Assembly: GCA_964365765.1 (NCBI GenBank)
Contig: CAYIRB010000026.1
Span: 1 to 13,157 of the forward strand
Length of the DNA stretch: 13,157 nt
Direction: 5' to 3'
DNA from: CALRGE01 sp964365765
GTDB taxonomy: Bacteria > Patescibacteriota > Gracilibacteria > UBA1369 > 2-02-FULL-48-14
Under the pieces are notes generated by a model. It had not been told where the DNA came from. It saw only the letters and a list, made by a program, of their open reading frames with translations, and searched no databases. Positions within the stretch are counted from its first letter, which is position 1. Each line of letters opens with the position of its first letter. Shown one piece after another: positions 1 to 8,282 of this stretch. A program made the position numbers and the translations under genes.

Positions 1-2
1 AT

Positions 3-2669
3 GTGATGGATTTTCTTGCATCCATCGGTGCGTATAAAACTGTTGAAACACTGGGTGCCGAGGCTTTGAAGGAAGAATTTGAGAAAGCGAAAAAAGGTAT
101 TTCCGACGCAAAAAAATCCGAGATTAAACAAGAAGCCGAAGGTAAAATTTCAAAAGATGCGGCGGAATATAAAGCACAATGGAAAGAGCGGGGAATGAAC
201 GATGCCCAAATCGAACAATTTATTGATTTACTTAAACAGGAACAAGTGGACAAAGAGTTGACGGCGTATGCGCTTCTTAATAATTTTAACGCGGATAAGT
301 TGAGCGCGGATAAAAAAGCCGTTTGGGATGTTTATAATGAAACTTTCGATCCACAAAATGAGTGGTTCAATATAACTGAAAATCATTTTGATTTTATCAT
401 TGAAGAATTGCTTATTAACGCGCCTCTGATTGTTATCTCCGGGGGAGTTGCGAGTGTGGCGAAGGGTGCTTTGTCCGTGAGCGCGAGAACATTTTTGGCC
501 GGATCAAGATTGGCCCGATATACGAAGTTGGGTAGAATCGCGGTTGTCGCGGGTGGTACTTTGGCGGAAGGAACCGCTTTTGAACTTGCGCATAATGCAA
601 TCGCCGTTTCGATCGGACTCGAAGAAAAATGGCTTTATGAAATGCCGAATGCAATGCAAAAAATTCTTTGGAGTTCCGTAACTTTGGGCGCGTTTCACGT
701 GGCGGGTAAGATCGGTGAGGGTGTCGGGAAGGGAATTGACCGAACTTTGGCGAAGCAAGTCCTGAAATTTAAGGGCATTGCCAATCCCGAGCAATTTAAA
801 GCAACGATTGAAATTGTCGCAAAAGAAATCAGTAATGACGCCACGAGAAAAGTTATTCAACAACTTCTGATTAGCGGGAATATTGAGGCGGCGACAATGC
901 TTACAATCGGAGCCCTTCAAAATGGATTTTATAAGGGAAATTTAAACGATTTCTTCGATAACTTCGAGGAAGAACTTTTCCACGCTTATGTGGCTGTCGG
1001 CGCGTTGAAAACTTCCGGTCATTTGACGGGAAAATTGATGAATCGCGGGTCTGAGAAAAAGCCCGGTACCACTCTTACAAGAGAACAGGTTTTGGGCAAC
1101 GCCTCACTTGTTCCCGAACAGCGTTTAAGCAAAGCTTCCGAATTGTTGGGGAGGGAATTGAGTGCGGTTCAAAGAGAAGCTGTAATTAATGCTCACGAAG
1201 TTGGTGAAGGAGGAGAAGGAAAATATACGACAGCCGAGCTTTTACAAAAGGCAAAAATTCTTGATGGGGCCGGCTTTTCCAAAGAAGAAAGACGAACACT
1301 CATTGAGGAAGGAGTGACCGGTGACGAAGTTAGAATTGGCGCAGGTTACTCCGAGGCAAGAAAATCTTTACCGTACGGTATTGATGAAACTGTTATCGTC
1401 CCGAGAAGTGACGGCCGGTTATCGGTGGGAAAAATAATTAAAACCTCGTATGACGGGAAAGATGTCGTTTATGAAATTAGAGTACCCATGGGGGAAGGAC
1501 GGACGGGTATTAAGACTTTAACTCAAGCCGATCTTAATCAATATAATCGAAAATATTCCCAAGGAATGGAAGTGAATACCGAAAAAGTTGAGGCTGCGCT
1601 TTCTTCCGAGCAATTGAGAACAAGATATGAGCAAAGGCAAGAAATGATGAAAGGTGATTTTGAAAAAGTTACCCGAGGAAATCAGCAGCCGCCGGTTACC
1701 GCAGAAATTTTAAATGAAGGTTGGTTTAAAGTTCGGAGAGTAGTGGAAATAGATGGGCAAACTTTTTACTTTGGACCCGTAACCAAAGGGCAGCATCCGG
1801 ATGCTTACTTGGAAGCAGTTGCATTCGTGAGAGTTGGGAATCAAATGTTTCCGAGACTTTTTTATAGATCCAATTCCGATGGTGTTTGGCGCAGTTGTGT
1901 TGAAAAAGTAGTGAATAAAGAGCAGACCGGTTTTAATTATAAAAAGGGAACTCTTTATACTCAAGAAACCAAACTGCACCCGACCGTAAACTCCTATTTG
2001 GAGAGAACTCAGGGTAATCCCACGCGTGTGTCTAAAGAAGCGGGAGAATTCTTTCAAGTAGGGAGAGATAGGAGATTTGATCAGTTGGGTAATAAAGATT
2101 GGTATGATTCCGAGGTAAGTATCTATAGATCAAGAGATCTTGCGGATTTAACCAGAGTTCAGCCAGGTCACCCCCACGACTCAGGAATTCCTCCAGAACA
2201 AATGCGGTCATATTTAAGGTCGGTAAGGTATCTCGCAGATTTTATCCCCGACTTTCGGCACAACATGCTTGGTGTGCCATATGATGTAACTCACTCACTT
2301 TTGGGCGACGCAAAAGGATACGATTTTAGTTCCACACTCGACGGACGCCCCATTGAATGGAAATTTGTTGTGGATAAATCAGGGCGAGTTTGGATAGAAT
2401 CGATTAAATTTATGGACGCAAAAACCAGTAGTTTTGGAAATTATTCTACGATTATTGATGCGGGGTTTCTTACCTCAAAACCGGTCGAATACGCTCATCA
2501 GGCCGCCGGCATTCTCGGAAGAGATTATGTTGAGTTAACACCTGATGTGGCCGCTAAGGCGCCAAACTTTGATGATCCGGGATACAGATATGTTGATCAG
2601 ACACCAATACTCGCCGAACTTGCTCCAATTATGGCTTTTAAGGCGGCGTTACCGTATTTACAGAGATAG
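3..2669 (+). CDS. Large multi-domain protein of unknown function, 5' end probably outside the window
   Basis: The frame is open from the first complete codon (GTG at 3, ATG at 6) to a TAG stop, so the true start may lie upstream; residue numbers count from the GTG. I do not recognise the whole protein. Residues about 18-120 are charged and helical. Residues about 135-310 hold several hydrophobic, Gly/Ala-rich helices (133-155, 178-205, 220-240, 284-308) that could associate with membrane, though none is a textbook single-pass segment. Residues about 370-440 form a helical unit with LGRELS, AHEVGEG and GFSKEERRTLIEEG. I recall similar units from large proteins of CPR bacteria and predatory bacteria. 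Residues about 455-516 look like a small beta-rich SH3-like unit around VPRSDG. Residues about 565-870 are mixed alpha/beta with RLFYRSNSDGVWRS and LYTQETKLHP, and could be a catalytic or effector domain. No signal peptide is visible. Base composition is more AT-rich than the following gene. Confidence 0.8.
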   Translation: MMDFLASIGAYKTVETLGAEALKEEFEKAKKGISDAKKSEIKQEAEGKISKDAAEYKAQWKERGMNDAQIEQFIDLLKQEQVDKELTAYALLNNFNADKLSADKKAVWDVYNETFDPQNEWFNITENHFDFIIEELLINAPLIVISGGVASVAKGALSVSARTFLAGSRLARYTKLGRIAVVAGGTLAEGTAFELAHNAIAVSIGLEEKWLYEMPNAMQKILWSSVTLGAFHVAGKIGEGVGKGIDRTLAKQVLKFKGIANPEQFKATIEIVAKEISNDATRKVIQQLLISGNIEAATMLTIGALQNGFYKGNLNDFFDNFEEELFHAYVAVGALKTSGHLTGKLMNRGSEKKPGTTLTREQVLGNASLVPEQRLSKASELLGRELSAVQREAVINAHEVGEGGEGKYTTAELLQKAKILDGAGFSKEERRTLIEEGVTGDEVRIGAGYSEARKSLPYGIDETVIVPRSDGRLSVGKIIKTSYDGKDVVYEIRVPMGEGRTGIKTLTQADLNQYNRKYSQGMEVNTEKVEAALSSEQLRTRYEQRQEMMKGDFEKVTRGNQQPPVTAEILNEGWFKVRRVVEIDGQTFYFGPVTKGQHPDAYLEAVAFVRVGNQMFPRLFYRSNSDGVWRSCVEKVVNKEQTGFNYKKGTLYTQETKLHPTVNSYLERTQGNPTRVSKEAGEFFQVGRDRRFDQLGNKDWYDSEVSIYRSRDLADLTRVQPGHPHDSGIPPEQMRSYLRSVRYLADFIPDFRHNMLGVPYDVTHSLLGDAKGYDFSSTLDGRPIEWKFVVDKSGRVWIESIKFMDAKTSSFGNYSTIIDAGFLTSKPVEYAHQAAGILGRDYVELTPDVAAKAPNFDDPGYRYVDQTPILAELAPIMAFKAALPYLQR

Positions 2670-2697
2670 TTTGTCCACTATTCGAAGAGAGGGCGGC

Positions 2698-2726
2698 TTC
2701 CCATGTAATGGAGATTGTGATATAAT
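2698..2726 (+). promoter_or_regulatory. Sigma-70-type promoter of the HEGEH-protein gene, near-leaderless
   Basis: A perfect -10 box TATAAT (2721-2726) is preceded at 17 bases by TTCCCA (2698-2703), which matches 4 of 6 positions of the -35 consensus. The expected transcription start is about 2733, only 2-3 bases before the ATG at 2736. There is no Shine-Dalgarno sequence, so the message would be almost leaderless. The gene is therefore likely transcribed separately from the large gene upstream, whose stop is 66 bases away with no clear intrinsic terminator between. Confidence 0.6.
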
Positions 2727-2735
2727 ATTTTCGAT

Positions 2736-3269
2736 ATGAAAACCTTAAAACAGGTTCGGGAAGCTGGAAAAGATACCAAAAAAGGCAAGCTTTTGAATAC
2801 CCAAGTGGAAAAGGCTCAACGCATGGACGGCCTGCTGAGTTTCGACGACGTGGAAGTCGCGGAAGTGGAAGAAATGGGTCACGATGTCGCGGGTGATTGC
2901 GATATGTGCACGAAACACATGCGCATTCGACGGGATTTGACCGACACCGAAAGCGGTATTCGCAAAAGCGTGTTAGGCGTTCTTGTGCATGAAGGCGAGC
3001 ATTCCAGAGGCAATGCAATGGAAGGGGTGACAGAACTCGTAACCACGCTTAAAACAGGTCTGCCGCCGGTCGCCGCTTATGTCGAGAAACATCGCGCCGC
3101 GAAACATCTTGCGTCGGTGGTGGGCACTCAAGAATTGGTTGATGCCGCGCGCGGCCGTAACGCCGAGGTGCTTATTATGAACGCTTTTATCAAAAAACAG
3201 GTCGAAAAAGACATTCATCCGAAAACGGCAAGAGCGAAGGCGGAAGACTTGGTAAAGAAAGCGGCTTAA
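2736..3269 (+). CDS. Small putative zinc metalloprotease-like protein (HEGEH motif), unknown substrate
   Basis: A 177-residue protein that I cannot assign to a named family. Its key feature is GVLVHEGEHSRG, with HEGEH at residues 85-89 fitting the HExxH zinc-binding and catalytic signature after a short hydrophobic helix. It is followed by EGVTE at 96-100, where a glutamate could be the third zinc ligand, as in many gluzincin-type peptidases. A CDMC pair (C55, C58) and H61 lie upstream and could bind a second metal or form a disulfide. The N-terminal 30 residues are lysine-rich and the C-terminus (about 150-177) is a charged helix. No signal peptide or membrane segment is visible, so a cytoplasmic place or non-classical export is likely. 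The ATG is chosen because it sits right behind a strong promoter. The codons look more GC-rich than in the upstream gene. It ends 3 bases from the convergent PBP gene. Protease activity is inferred from the motif only. Confidence 0.75.
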   Translation: MKTLKQVREAGKDTKKGKLLNTQVEKAQRMDGLLSFDDVEVAEVEEMGHDVAGDCDMCTKHMRIRRDLTDTESGIRKSVLGVLVHEGEHSRGNAMEGVTELVTTLKTGLPPVAAYVEKHRAAKHLASVVGTQELVDAARGRNAEVLIMNAFIKKQVEKDIHPKTARAKAEDLVKKAA

Positions 3270-3272
3270 ATT

Positions 3273-5915
3273 CTATTCCGCCACGCGAAGCTCTATTTTG
3301 CTTTCACCCGAGTAGCCGTATTTGTCGTAGATTTTGGCGGTGACCGTGAAAGTCGTGCCGGCGGTCATGCTTGTCGGGATGCGGATTTTGCCGGTGTACG
3401 GAGCCAGGTTTTCCGTATATTGCATTTGCTCGTTCATGTAGAAAACCACTTTGTCGAAGCCGTTGCCTTCGCTTTGGATTTCGACCAGAATTTCTTGAGT
3501 TTTGCCGCTAACTTCCGAAAGGGAAGCCGGACTTGTTATTGTGATTTGCGGCGACTTGGAAGCGGTGTCAGGGTTGTGAATATCGCCGGCGGTTTCGACG
3601 GGGGGTTTTTGTTCTTCACCTTGCGCGGCCGCCCAAGCGTCAATGCCAATCTGCCAAGTCGGCCAGACGTCGGCCAAAATGGATTTGTGAATTCGGAATA
3701 ACTTTTCGATCACGAATTCTTCCGGCGAATAAGGAGTCGCCAGACGACTGCTTACGGTTTCGATTTTGACTTTTTGATAACTGTCGTCGATTTCCGTGGG
3801 GACGGAGAAACTGGCGAAAACTTCGGTTCCAATCATGTCGGACGGAGTGTCCGGGCCCGGAAGTTTGCCGCTGGATTTACTCACGGCGACTTCACGGATT
3901 CCTTCCGGACGGGGCCAAACGGTGGCTTCGAGGCGGTCGGCGATTTTTGTGATATAACTTTTCCAAATCGTAGCGGCGGGCGTATAGCCGTCGGCGTTTG
4001 TTTTCATGGGGTCGCCGTTCGCGTTTCCCGTCCAAGTGATTGTCACAAGGGTCGGTGTGTACGCGGCCGTCCAGTTGTTATTCGGCAGAATGATGCCGCC
4101 GGGAGTTTTTGCCGGTTTGTTTGAAGTCCCCGTTTTCGCGGCGTTGTCCAGTTCGTCGATTCGAATGTTTTGGCCGAGTCCGACGCCGGGGTCGGAAAGA
4201 ATGTCGTTGATCAGAAAGGCGACTTGCGAGTCCAAAACCTCTTGTTTGTTGATTTTACTTTCGTCCCACTGTTCCATCACTTCGCCATTCGCATTTTCGA
4301 TTTTCAGGATTGGCGTAAGCGCGATTCGTACTCCGCCGTTCGCAAACACACTGTAACCTTCCGCCATTTCCATGGGTGTGATTTCCACCGCGCCCAATGC
4401 CAATGGATAGCCGTAATTGCTATCGTCGATGAGGGAGTCGAAACCAAAAGTCGATTTAATGAAAGGAACCAATTCCGTTTCTTGGCCTGCCAGGAAATAG
4501 GTCTTTATGGCGGGAATGTTCAAGGATTGGCCGAGCGCGCGACGAATGCTGACGGGGCCGTTGAAAGTTCCGTGGTAGTTTTGAGGAGTATCGTTTCCGA
4601 TTTTCGTTTCCACGTCGTAGAGCACCGTAGCGGGGCCGTATTGTTTTAAAAAGGCGAGTGAGTAAATAAATGGTTTGAAGGAAGATCCCGGATGCCTTTT
4701 ACTCGTTATCATGTTCACTTGTCCGTCTATCGAGTCGTCAAAATAGTCGGCGGAGCCCACCATTGCCAGAATTTGTCCCGTTTGCGGATGAACGGAAATT
4801 AGCGCCGCGTCGCTCGCGCCGTAGTTTGTTAAATTCGTTTCCTTTCTCTCGGCGACGGCTTCCTCCGCGGCCTTTTGGAAGTCGGGATCCAAAGTCGTGT
4901 AGACTTTCAGGCCGCCTTGTTCAACAACTTCGGAGCCGTATTTTTCTTCAAGCAAAGACTTTATCCACAGAACGAAATGCGGAGCTTTGATGGTTTCTTG
5001 ATAAGGTTTGAACTCCAGTTTTTGAATGTCCGCGAGGGCGGAGTCCATTTTGCTTTGAGTGATTAAATTCAGCTCCACCATTCGTTCAAGCACAAGGTCG
5101 CTGCGGCCCTTCAAATAAAGTTTGTTGCCGTTCGCGAGGTCGTATGTTTTGCCGATCAGTCCGCGCACCCATTCATCGGTTTGCAATTCGGATTCCGATT
5201 CCGGTTCGGACAAAAGCGTGCTGTAGCGATTGTTGCCGTAAGGCGAGTAGCGGGTGGGCGCGTTGGGTATGGCCGCCAAAACGGCCGATTCGGCCAAAGT
5301 CAGGGTCGCGGCGGTTTTGTCAAAATATTTTTCCGCGGCAAGTTCGATTCCGTAAGCGTTCGAGCCGTATGGAATCGCGTTCAAATACATGAGCAGAATT
5401 TCGTCTTTTGAGAACTTCGCCTCAATCAAAAGCGAGAGTAAAATTTCCTGAGTTTTTCTTTTGTAGGATCTCTCGGTCGATAAAAAAGTATTGCGCGCGA
5501 ATTGTTGCGTGATTGTGGATCCCCCGCGCGGTTTGCCGATGCCGATTTCCGAAAGCGCGGCGCGGACAATGGCCGGAATATCCACGCCGAAATGGCTGTA
5601 AAATTGGTCGTCTTCAATCGCTATAGTCGCGTTGATAAGGTCGGGAGACACTTCGTCCAACGAGTCGAGCGATTTTCGGTTTTCGTCTCCGTGAATCGCG
5701 TACAGAAGTCCACCGTTTCTATCTTTTATTTCCGTCGATTGCGTCAGATTCATGTCTTTCAAGTCGCCCGGGTTGGGGAGTCCGATGCTCAAGTAAATCA
5801 GAAACACTCCGATTAGCGCGACGAAGCCCAATATTCCGTAAATAACGTATGGTTTGATTCGCGCGATTATGTCGTCTTTGCGCGCGAAATTTATTTTTCT
5901 GTGTCGGAAATTCAT
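3273..5915 (-). CDS. Class A penicillin-binding protein (bifunctional glycosyltransferase/transpeptidase) with C-terminal Ig-like domain
   Basis: An 880-residue bifunctional peptidoglycan synthase of the PBP1A type. It polymerises lipid II into glycan strands and cross-links stem peptides outside the membrane. A short cytoplasmic N-terminus (1-22) is followed by one membrane anchor (about 23-45). The GT51 glycosyltransferase domain (about 60-220) carries EDDQFYSHFG at 101-110, with E101 the expected catalytic acid, GGSTITQQ at 131-138, and the RKTQE segment at 153-157. The transpeptidase domain (about 365-660) has all three motifs: SSFK at 411-414 (S411 nucleophile), SLN at 464-466 and KTG at 594-596. 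Residues about 788-880 form an Ig-like beta domain (ITSPA, VVFYMN, APYTG, AKIYDKYG), resembling bacterial Big domains, after a Pro/Glu-rich linker. It follows pheT by 9 bases with no Shine-Dalgarno, so it is probably co-transcribed with pheST. All catalytic residues are present, so an active enzyme is expected. Confidence 0.96.
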   Translation of the reverse strand: MNFRHRKINFARKDDIIARIKPYVIYGILGFVALIGVFLIYLSIGLPNPGDLKDMNLTQSTEIKDRNGGLLYAIHGDENRKSLDSLDEVSPDLINATIAIEDDQFYSHFGVDIPAIVRAALSEIGIGKPRGGSTITQQFARNTFLSTERSYKRKTQEILLSLLIEAKFSKDEILLMYLNAIPYGSNAYGIELAAEKYFDKTAATLTLAESAVLAAIPNAPTRYSPYGNNRYSTLLSEPESESELQTDEWVRGLIGKTYDLANGNKLYLKGRSDLVLERMVELNLITQSKMDSALADIQKLEFKPYQETIKAPHFVLWIKSLLEEKYGSEVVEQGGLKVYTTLDPDFQKAAEEAVAERKETNLTNYGASDAALISVHPQTGQILAMVGSADYFDDSIDGQVNMITSKRHPGSSFKPFIYSLAFLKQYGPATVLYDVETKIGNDTPQNYHGTFNGPVSIRRALGQSLNIPAIKTYFLAGQETELVPFIKSTFGFDSLIDDSNYGYPLALGAVEITPMEMAEGYSVFANGGVRIALTPILKIENANGEVMEQWDESKINKQEVLDSQVAFLINDILSDPGVGLGQNIRIDELDNAAKTGTSNKPAKTPGGIILPNNNWTAAYTPTLVTITWTGNANGDPMKTNADGYTPAATIWKSYITKIADRLEATVWPRPEGIREVAVSKSSGKLPGPDTPSDMIGTEVFASFSVPTEIDDSYQKVKIETVSSRLATPYSPEEFVIEKLFRIHKSILADVWPTWQIGIDAWAAAQGEEQKPPVETAGDIHNPDTASKSPQITITSPASLSEVSGKTQEILVEIQSEGNGFDKVVFYMNEQMQYTENLAPYTGKIRIPTSMTAGTTFTVTAKIYDKYGYSGESKIELRVAE

Positions 5916-5924
5916 ATTATTCGG

Positions 5925-8282
5925 TTATTTTTTGCCGCGGATTTTCCCGCCGAGTTTTTCGAGCGCGGCCCAAACCGCTTTTTGCGAAATTTCAAGATCG
6001 GCGCCGGATAAAGTGCGTTCCTCCGATTGGAGAGTGATTCTGAAAGCCAAGCTTTTCTCATAAGTGTCGAACAAGTCGATTTTCTTTAAATTCTTGCTTT
6101 GCGATTTTACAATCGCGTCCGTGATTTCCGCGACGCTGACGCGTTTTTCAAAATGTACCGACACGTCGAAATCTATGGACGGGAATTTTGATTCCGCTTT
6201 GTATTTGCGATTTGTTTTTCTTCCCGTGCTCAAGGCCGAAAAATCAAGTTCGAAACAGACGACTCGTCCTTTGAAATCGAAGGCGGGATGCAAAGTGAAA
6301 ATGTGGCCGAGCGTTTTGCCGCGGTATTTGATAAGCGCCGACTGGCGCGGGTGCTCGTAATTCGCGGGGTTGCCGTTTTGTGCAAAGATCGCGTTTTCAA
6401 TTCCGTAGAGTTCAAAAAATTCTTCCAGTTTTCCTTTCATCGCGCCGAAGGCATTTTCGGTTTTGTCGAATATGGCGGCGGCCGCAAGCATTTGCTTTTC
6501 GTCGGGCATGAATTTTCCGGCAGCGGCGGAGTAGACGCGCCCGAGCTCGAAGAGCGAGGGCTTGTCTTCATATTTGGCGGCTTCGGAAAGACTTTCCAGG
6601 AGATTCGGCATCAGCGTCATTCGTAAGCGGCTTTGTTCTTCCGACAGCGTGTTCTTGAGCTTCAAATGTTTATCTTCCGGCAAGCCGAAAGTTTGAACGG
6701 TCTTTTCCGAATAGAAGGAATAATTGTAAACTTCGTTAAAACTCAGAGCGTGCGCGAATATCTCTTTTAATTCATGTTCGTTTTTCCGCTCGACGTTTTC
6801 GTCCGGCACGCGCGCGGGGAGGTCGGGGAGTAGGGCGGGAATTTTTTCATAGCCGTGCATTCGCGCGATTTCTTCCACGATGTCGTCTTCAATGTCCACG
6901 TCTATCGTGGCGCGGTAAGATGGCACTTTGACCGTTTTATTTTTGACTTCGAAGCCGAGCGATTCGAGAATTTCTTTCATTTCCGCCGTCGGAATTTTCA
7001 CGCCGATTTTTTGGTTTATGATGTCCGCGTCAATGTCGATTTCGGGTTCGTAAGTTTCAAAATTGGCGACGTCGGCATATGGGCCGGCCATGTACGAGTC
7101 GGGGCAGAGTTGCAAAATCAGTTCCGCCGCGCGGAGCAAGGCGCGCTTGCACAACTTGGGGTCGAGACTTTTTTCAAAACGTTGCACCGAATCCGTTCGC
7201 AGCCCCGTTTTGAGGCTTGTTTGGCGCACCGATGAAGGCTCGAAATTCGCGGATTCGATTAAAATATCCACGGTGTATTCTGCAATTCCGCTGTGTTGTC
7301 CGCCCATGACGCCGGCTATCGCGAGAGGTTTTTTTCCGTCCGCTATAACAAGAGCGCTTGCGTCGAGTTGTTTTTCTTCCCCGTCGAGCGTCACTATTTT
7401 CTCACCTTTTTTCGCGGCGCGCACGACAATTCCGCCCTCAATATTTTTTAGGTCGAAAGCGTGGAGTGGTTGGCCGACTTCTTCCATCACGTAATTTGTA
7501 ACATCGACGATGTTGTTGATTATGCTGTGGCCGACCGCTGACAATCTTTTTTTAAGCCAATCGGGAGATTCGCCGACTTTCACATCTTTGATTATCATCG
7601 CCATGTAGCGGGGGCAAAGTTCCGGATTTTTGACCGTGACCATTGGTACTTTGCCGGAAGTCGGGATTTTGATTTTTGCTTTGTTTTCTTTGAATGCGTT
7701 ACCGGTGATCGCCGCGATTTCACGCGCGATTCCCAGATGTCCCCAAAGGTCGGGGCGGTGCGTGAGCGACTTGTTGTCGAATTCGAAAACCACGTCGTCC
7801 AGCCCGAGCGCTTTCGCGAGCGGAGTGCCCGGCTTCGCTTTCAAATTTGAAATGTCCATGATTTCTTTTCCCGCGCATTCGCCGAGCCCGATTTCCTCGC
7901 TCGCGCAAATCATGCCGCGGCTTTCAACCCCACGGACGCTTGCAACTTTTATTTCAGCGGCTTCTTGTCCGTGCCACAACACGCGCGAGCCCGGCAGGGC
8001 GAGCGCGACTAACATTCCTTTTTTTAAATTTACGCCGCCGCAAACGACTTGCGTGGTTACGGTAGTACCCGTGGCCGCTTGTACCACCCATAGTTTGTCC
8101 GCGTCCGGATGCTTGCTTACTTCCAAAACTTTTCCGACAACAATGCCGTCAAGGTCTTTGCTTTTGTCGATTACACGATCGACTTCGGCGGTGCGAATCG
8201 TAAGTAGCTCGGCTATTGCCGAGTGATCCACGTTTTTCGGAAGGTCGACGAATTCCCGGAGCCAGTTTAAAGAAACGTACAT
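5925..8282 (-). CDS. pheT: Phenylalanine--tRNA ligase beta subunit
   Basis: A 785-residue beta subunit of the heterotetrameric (alphabeta)2 phenylalanyl-tRNA synthetase, which charges tRNA-Phe in the cytoplasm. It contributes tRNA binding and, through its B3/B4 region, editing of mischarged Tyr-tRNA. Domains in order are: N-terminal segment starting MYVSLNWLREFV; EMAP-type tRNA-binding OB fold (about 45-155, with SKHPDADKL at 56-64); B3/B4 (about 215-390, with VDVTNYVMEEVGQPLHAFD at 259-277); B5 (about 412-482); class II core-like domain (about 490-680, including LFELGRVY); and C-terminal FDX-ACB anticodon-binding domain (about 698-785, from SKFPSIDFDVS). Length is normal for bacteria. The ATG at 8282 is chosen because MYVSLNWLxE is the family start; an in-frame start 105 bases upstream would lie inside pheS. 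The start overlaps the pheS stop as TAATG, which points to translational coupling. No Shine-Dalgarno is seen. Confidence 0.98.
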   Translation of the reverse strand: MYVSLNWLREFVDLPKNVDHSAIAELLTIRTAEVDRVIDKSKDLDGIVVGKVLEVSKHPDADKLWVVQAATGTTVTTQVVCGGVNLKKGMLVALALPGSRVLWHGQEAAEIKVASVRGVESRGMICASEEIGLGECAGKEIMDISNLKAKPGTPLAKALGLDDVVFEFDNKSLTHRPDLWGHLGIAREIAAITGNAFKENKAKIKIPTSGKVPMVTVKNPELCPRYMAMIIKDVKVGESPDWLKKRLSAVGHSIINNIVDVTNYVMEEVGQPLHAFDLKNIEGGIVVRAAKKGEKIVTLDGEEKQLDASALVIADGKKPLAIAGVMGGQHSGIAEYTVDILIESANFEPSSVRQTSLKTGLRTDSVQRFEKSLDPKLCKRALLRAAELILQLCPDSYMAGPYADVANFETYEPEIDIDADIINQKIGVKIPTAEMKEILESLGFEVKNKTVKVPSYRATIDVDIEDDIVEEIARMHGYEKIPALLPDLPARVPDENVERKNEHELKEIFAHALSFNEVYNYSFYSEKTVQTFGLPEDKHLKLKNTLSEEQSRLRMTLMPNLLESLSEAAKYEDKPSLFELGRVYSAAAGKFMPDEKQMLAAAAIFDKTENAFGAMKGKLEEFFELYGIENAIFAQNGNPANYEHPRQSALIKYRGKTLGHIFTLHPAFDFKGRVVCFELDFSALSTGRKTNRKYKAESKFPSIDFDVSVHFEKRVSVAEITDAIVKSQSKNLKKIDLFDTYEKSLAFRITLQSEERTLSGADLEISQKAVWAALEKLGGKIRGKK

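Noticed and set aside
2666..2681. Small hairpin ATAGT/ACTAT at the end of the large gene as a terminator
   Set aside because: Only 5 AT-rich pairs and no T-run after it.
4170..4649. 159-codon open frame on the plus strand opposite the PBP gene
   Set aside because: It is antisense to the transpeptidase domain, which has all expected motifs; no initiation signal or recognisable domain.
7630..8226. 198-codon open frame on the plus strand opposite pheT
   Set aside because: It lies entirely antisense to conserved PheT domains and has low-complexity Ser/Pro/Thr-rich composition typical of a shadow frame.
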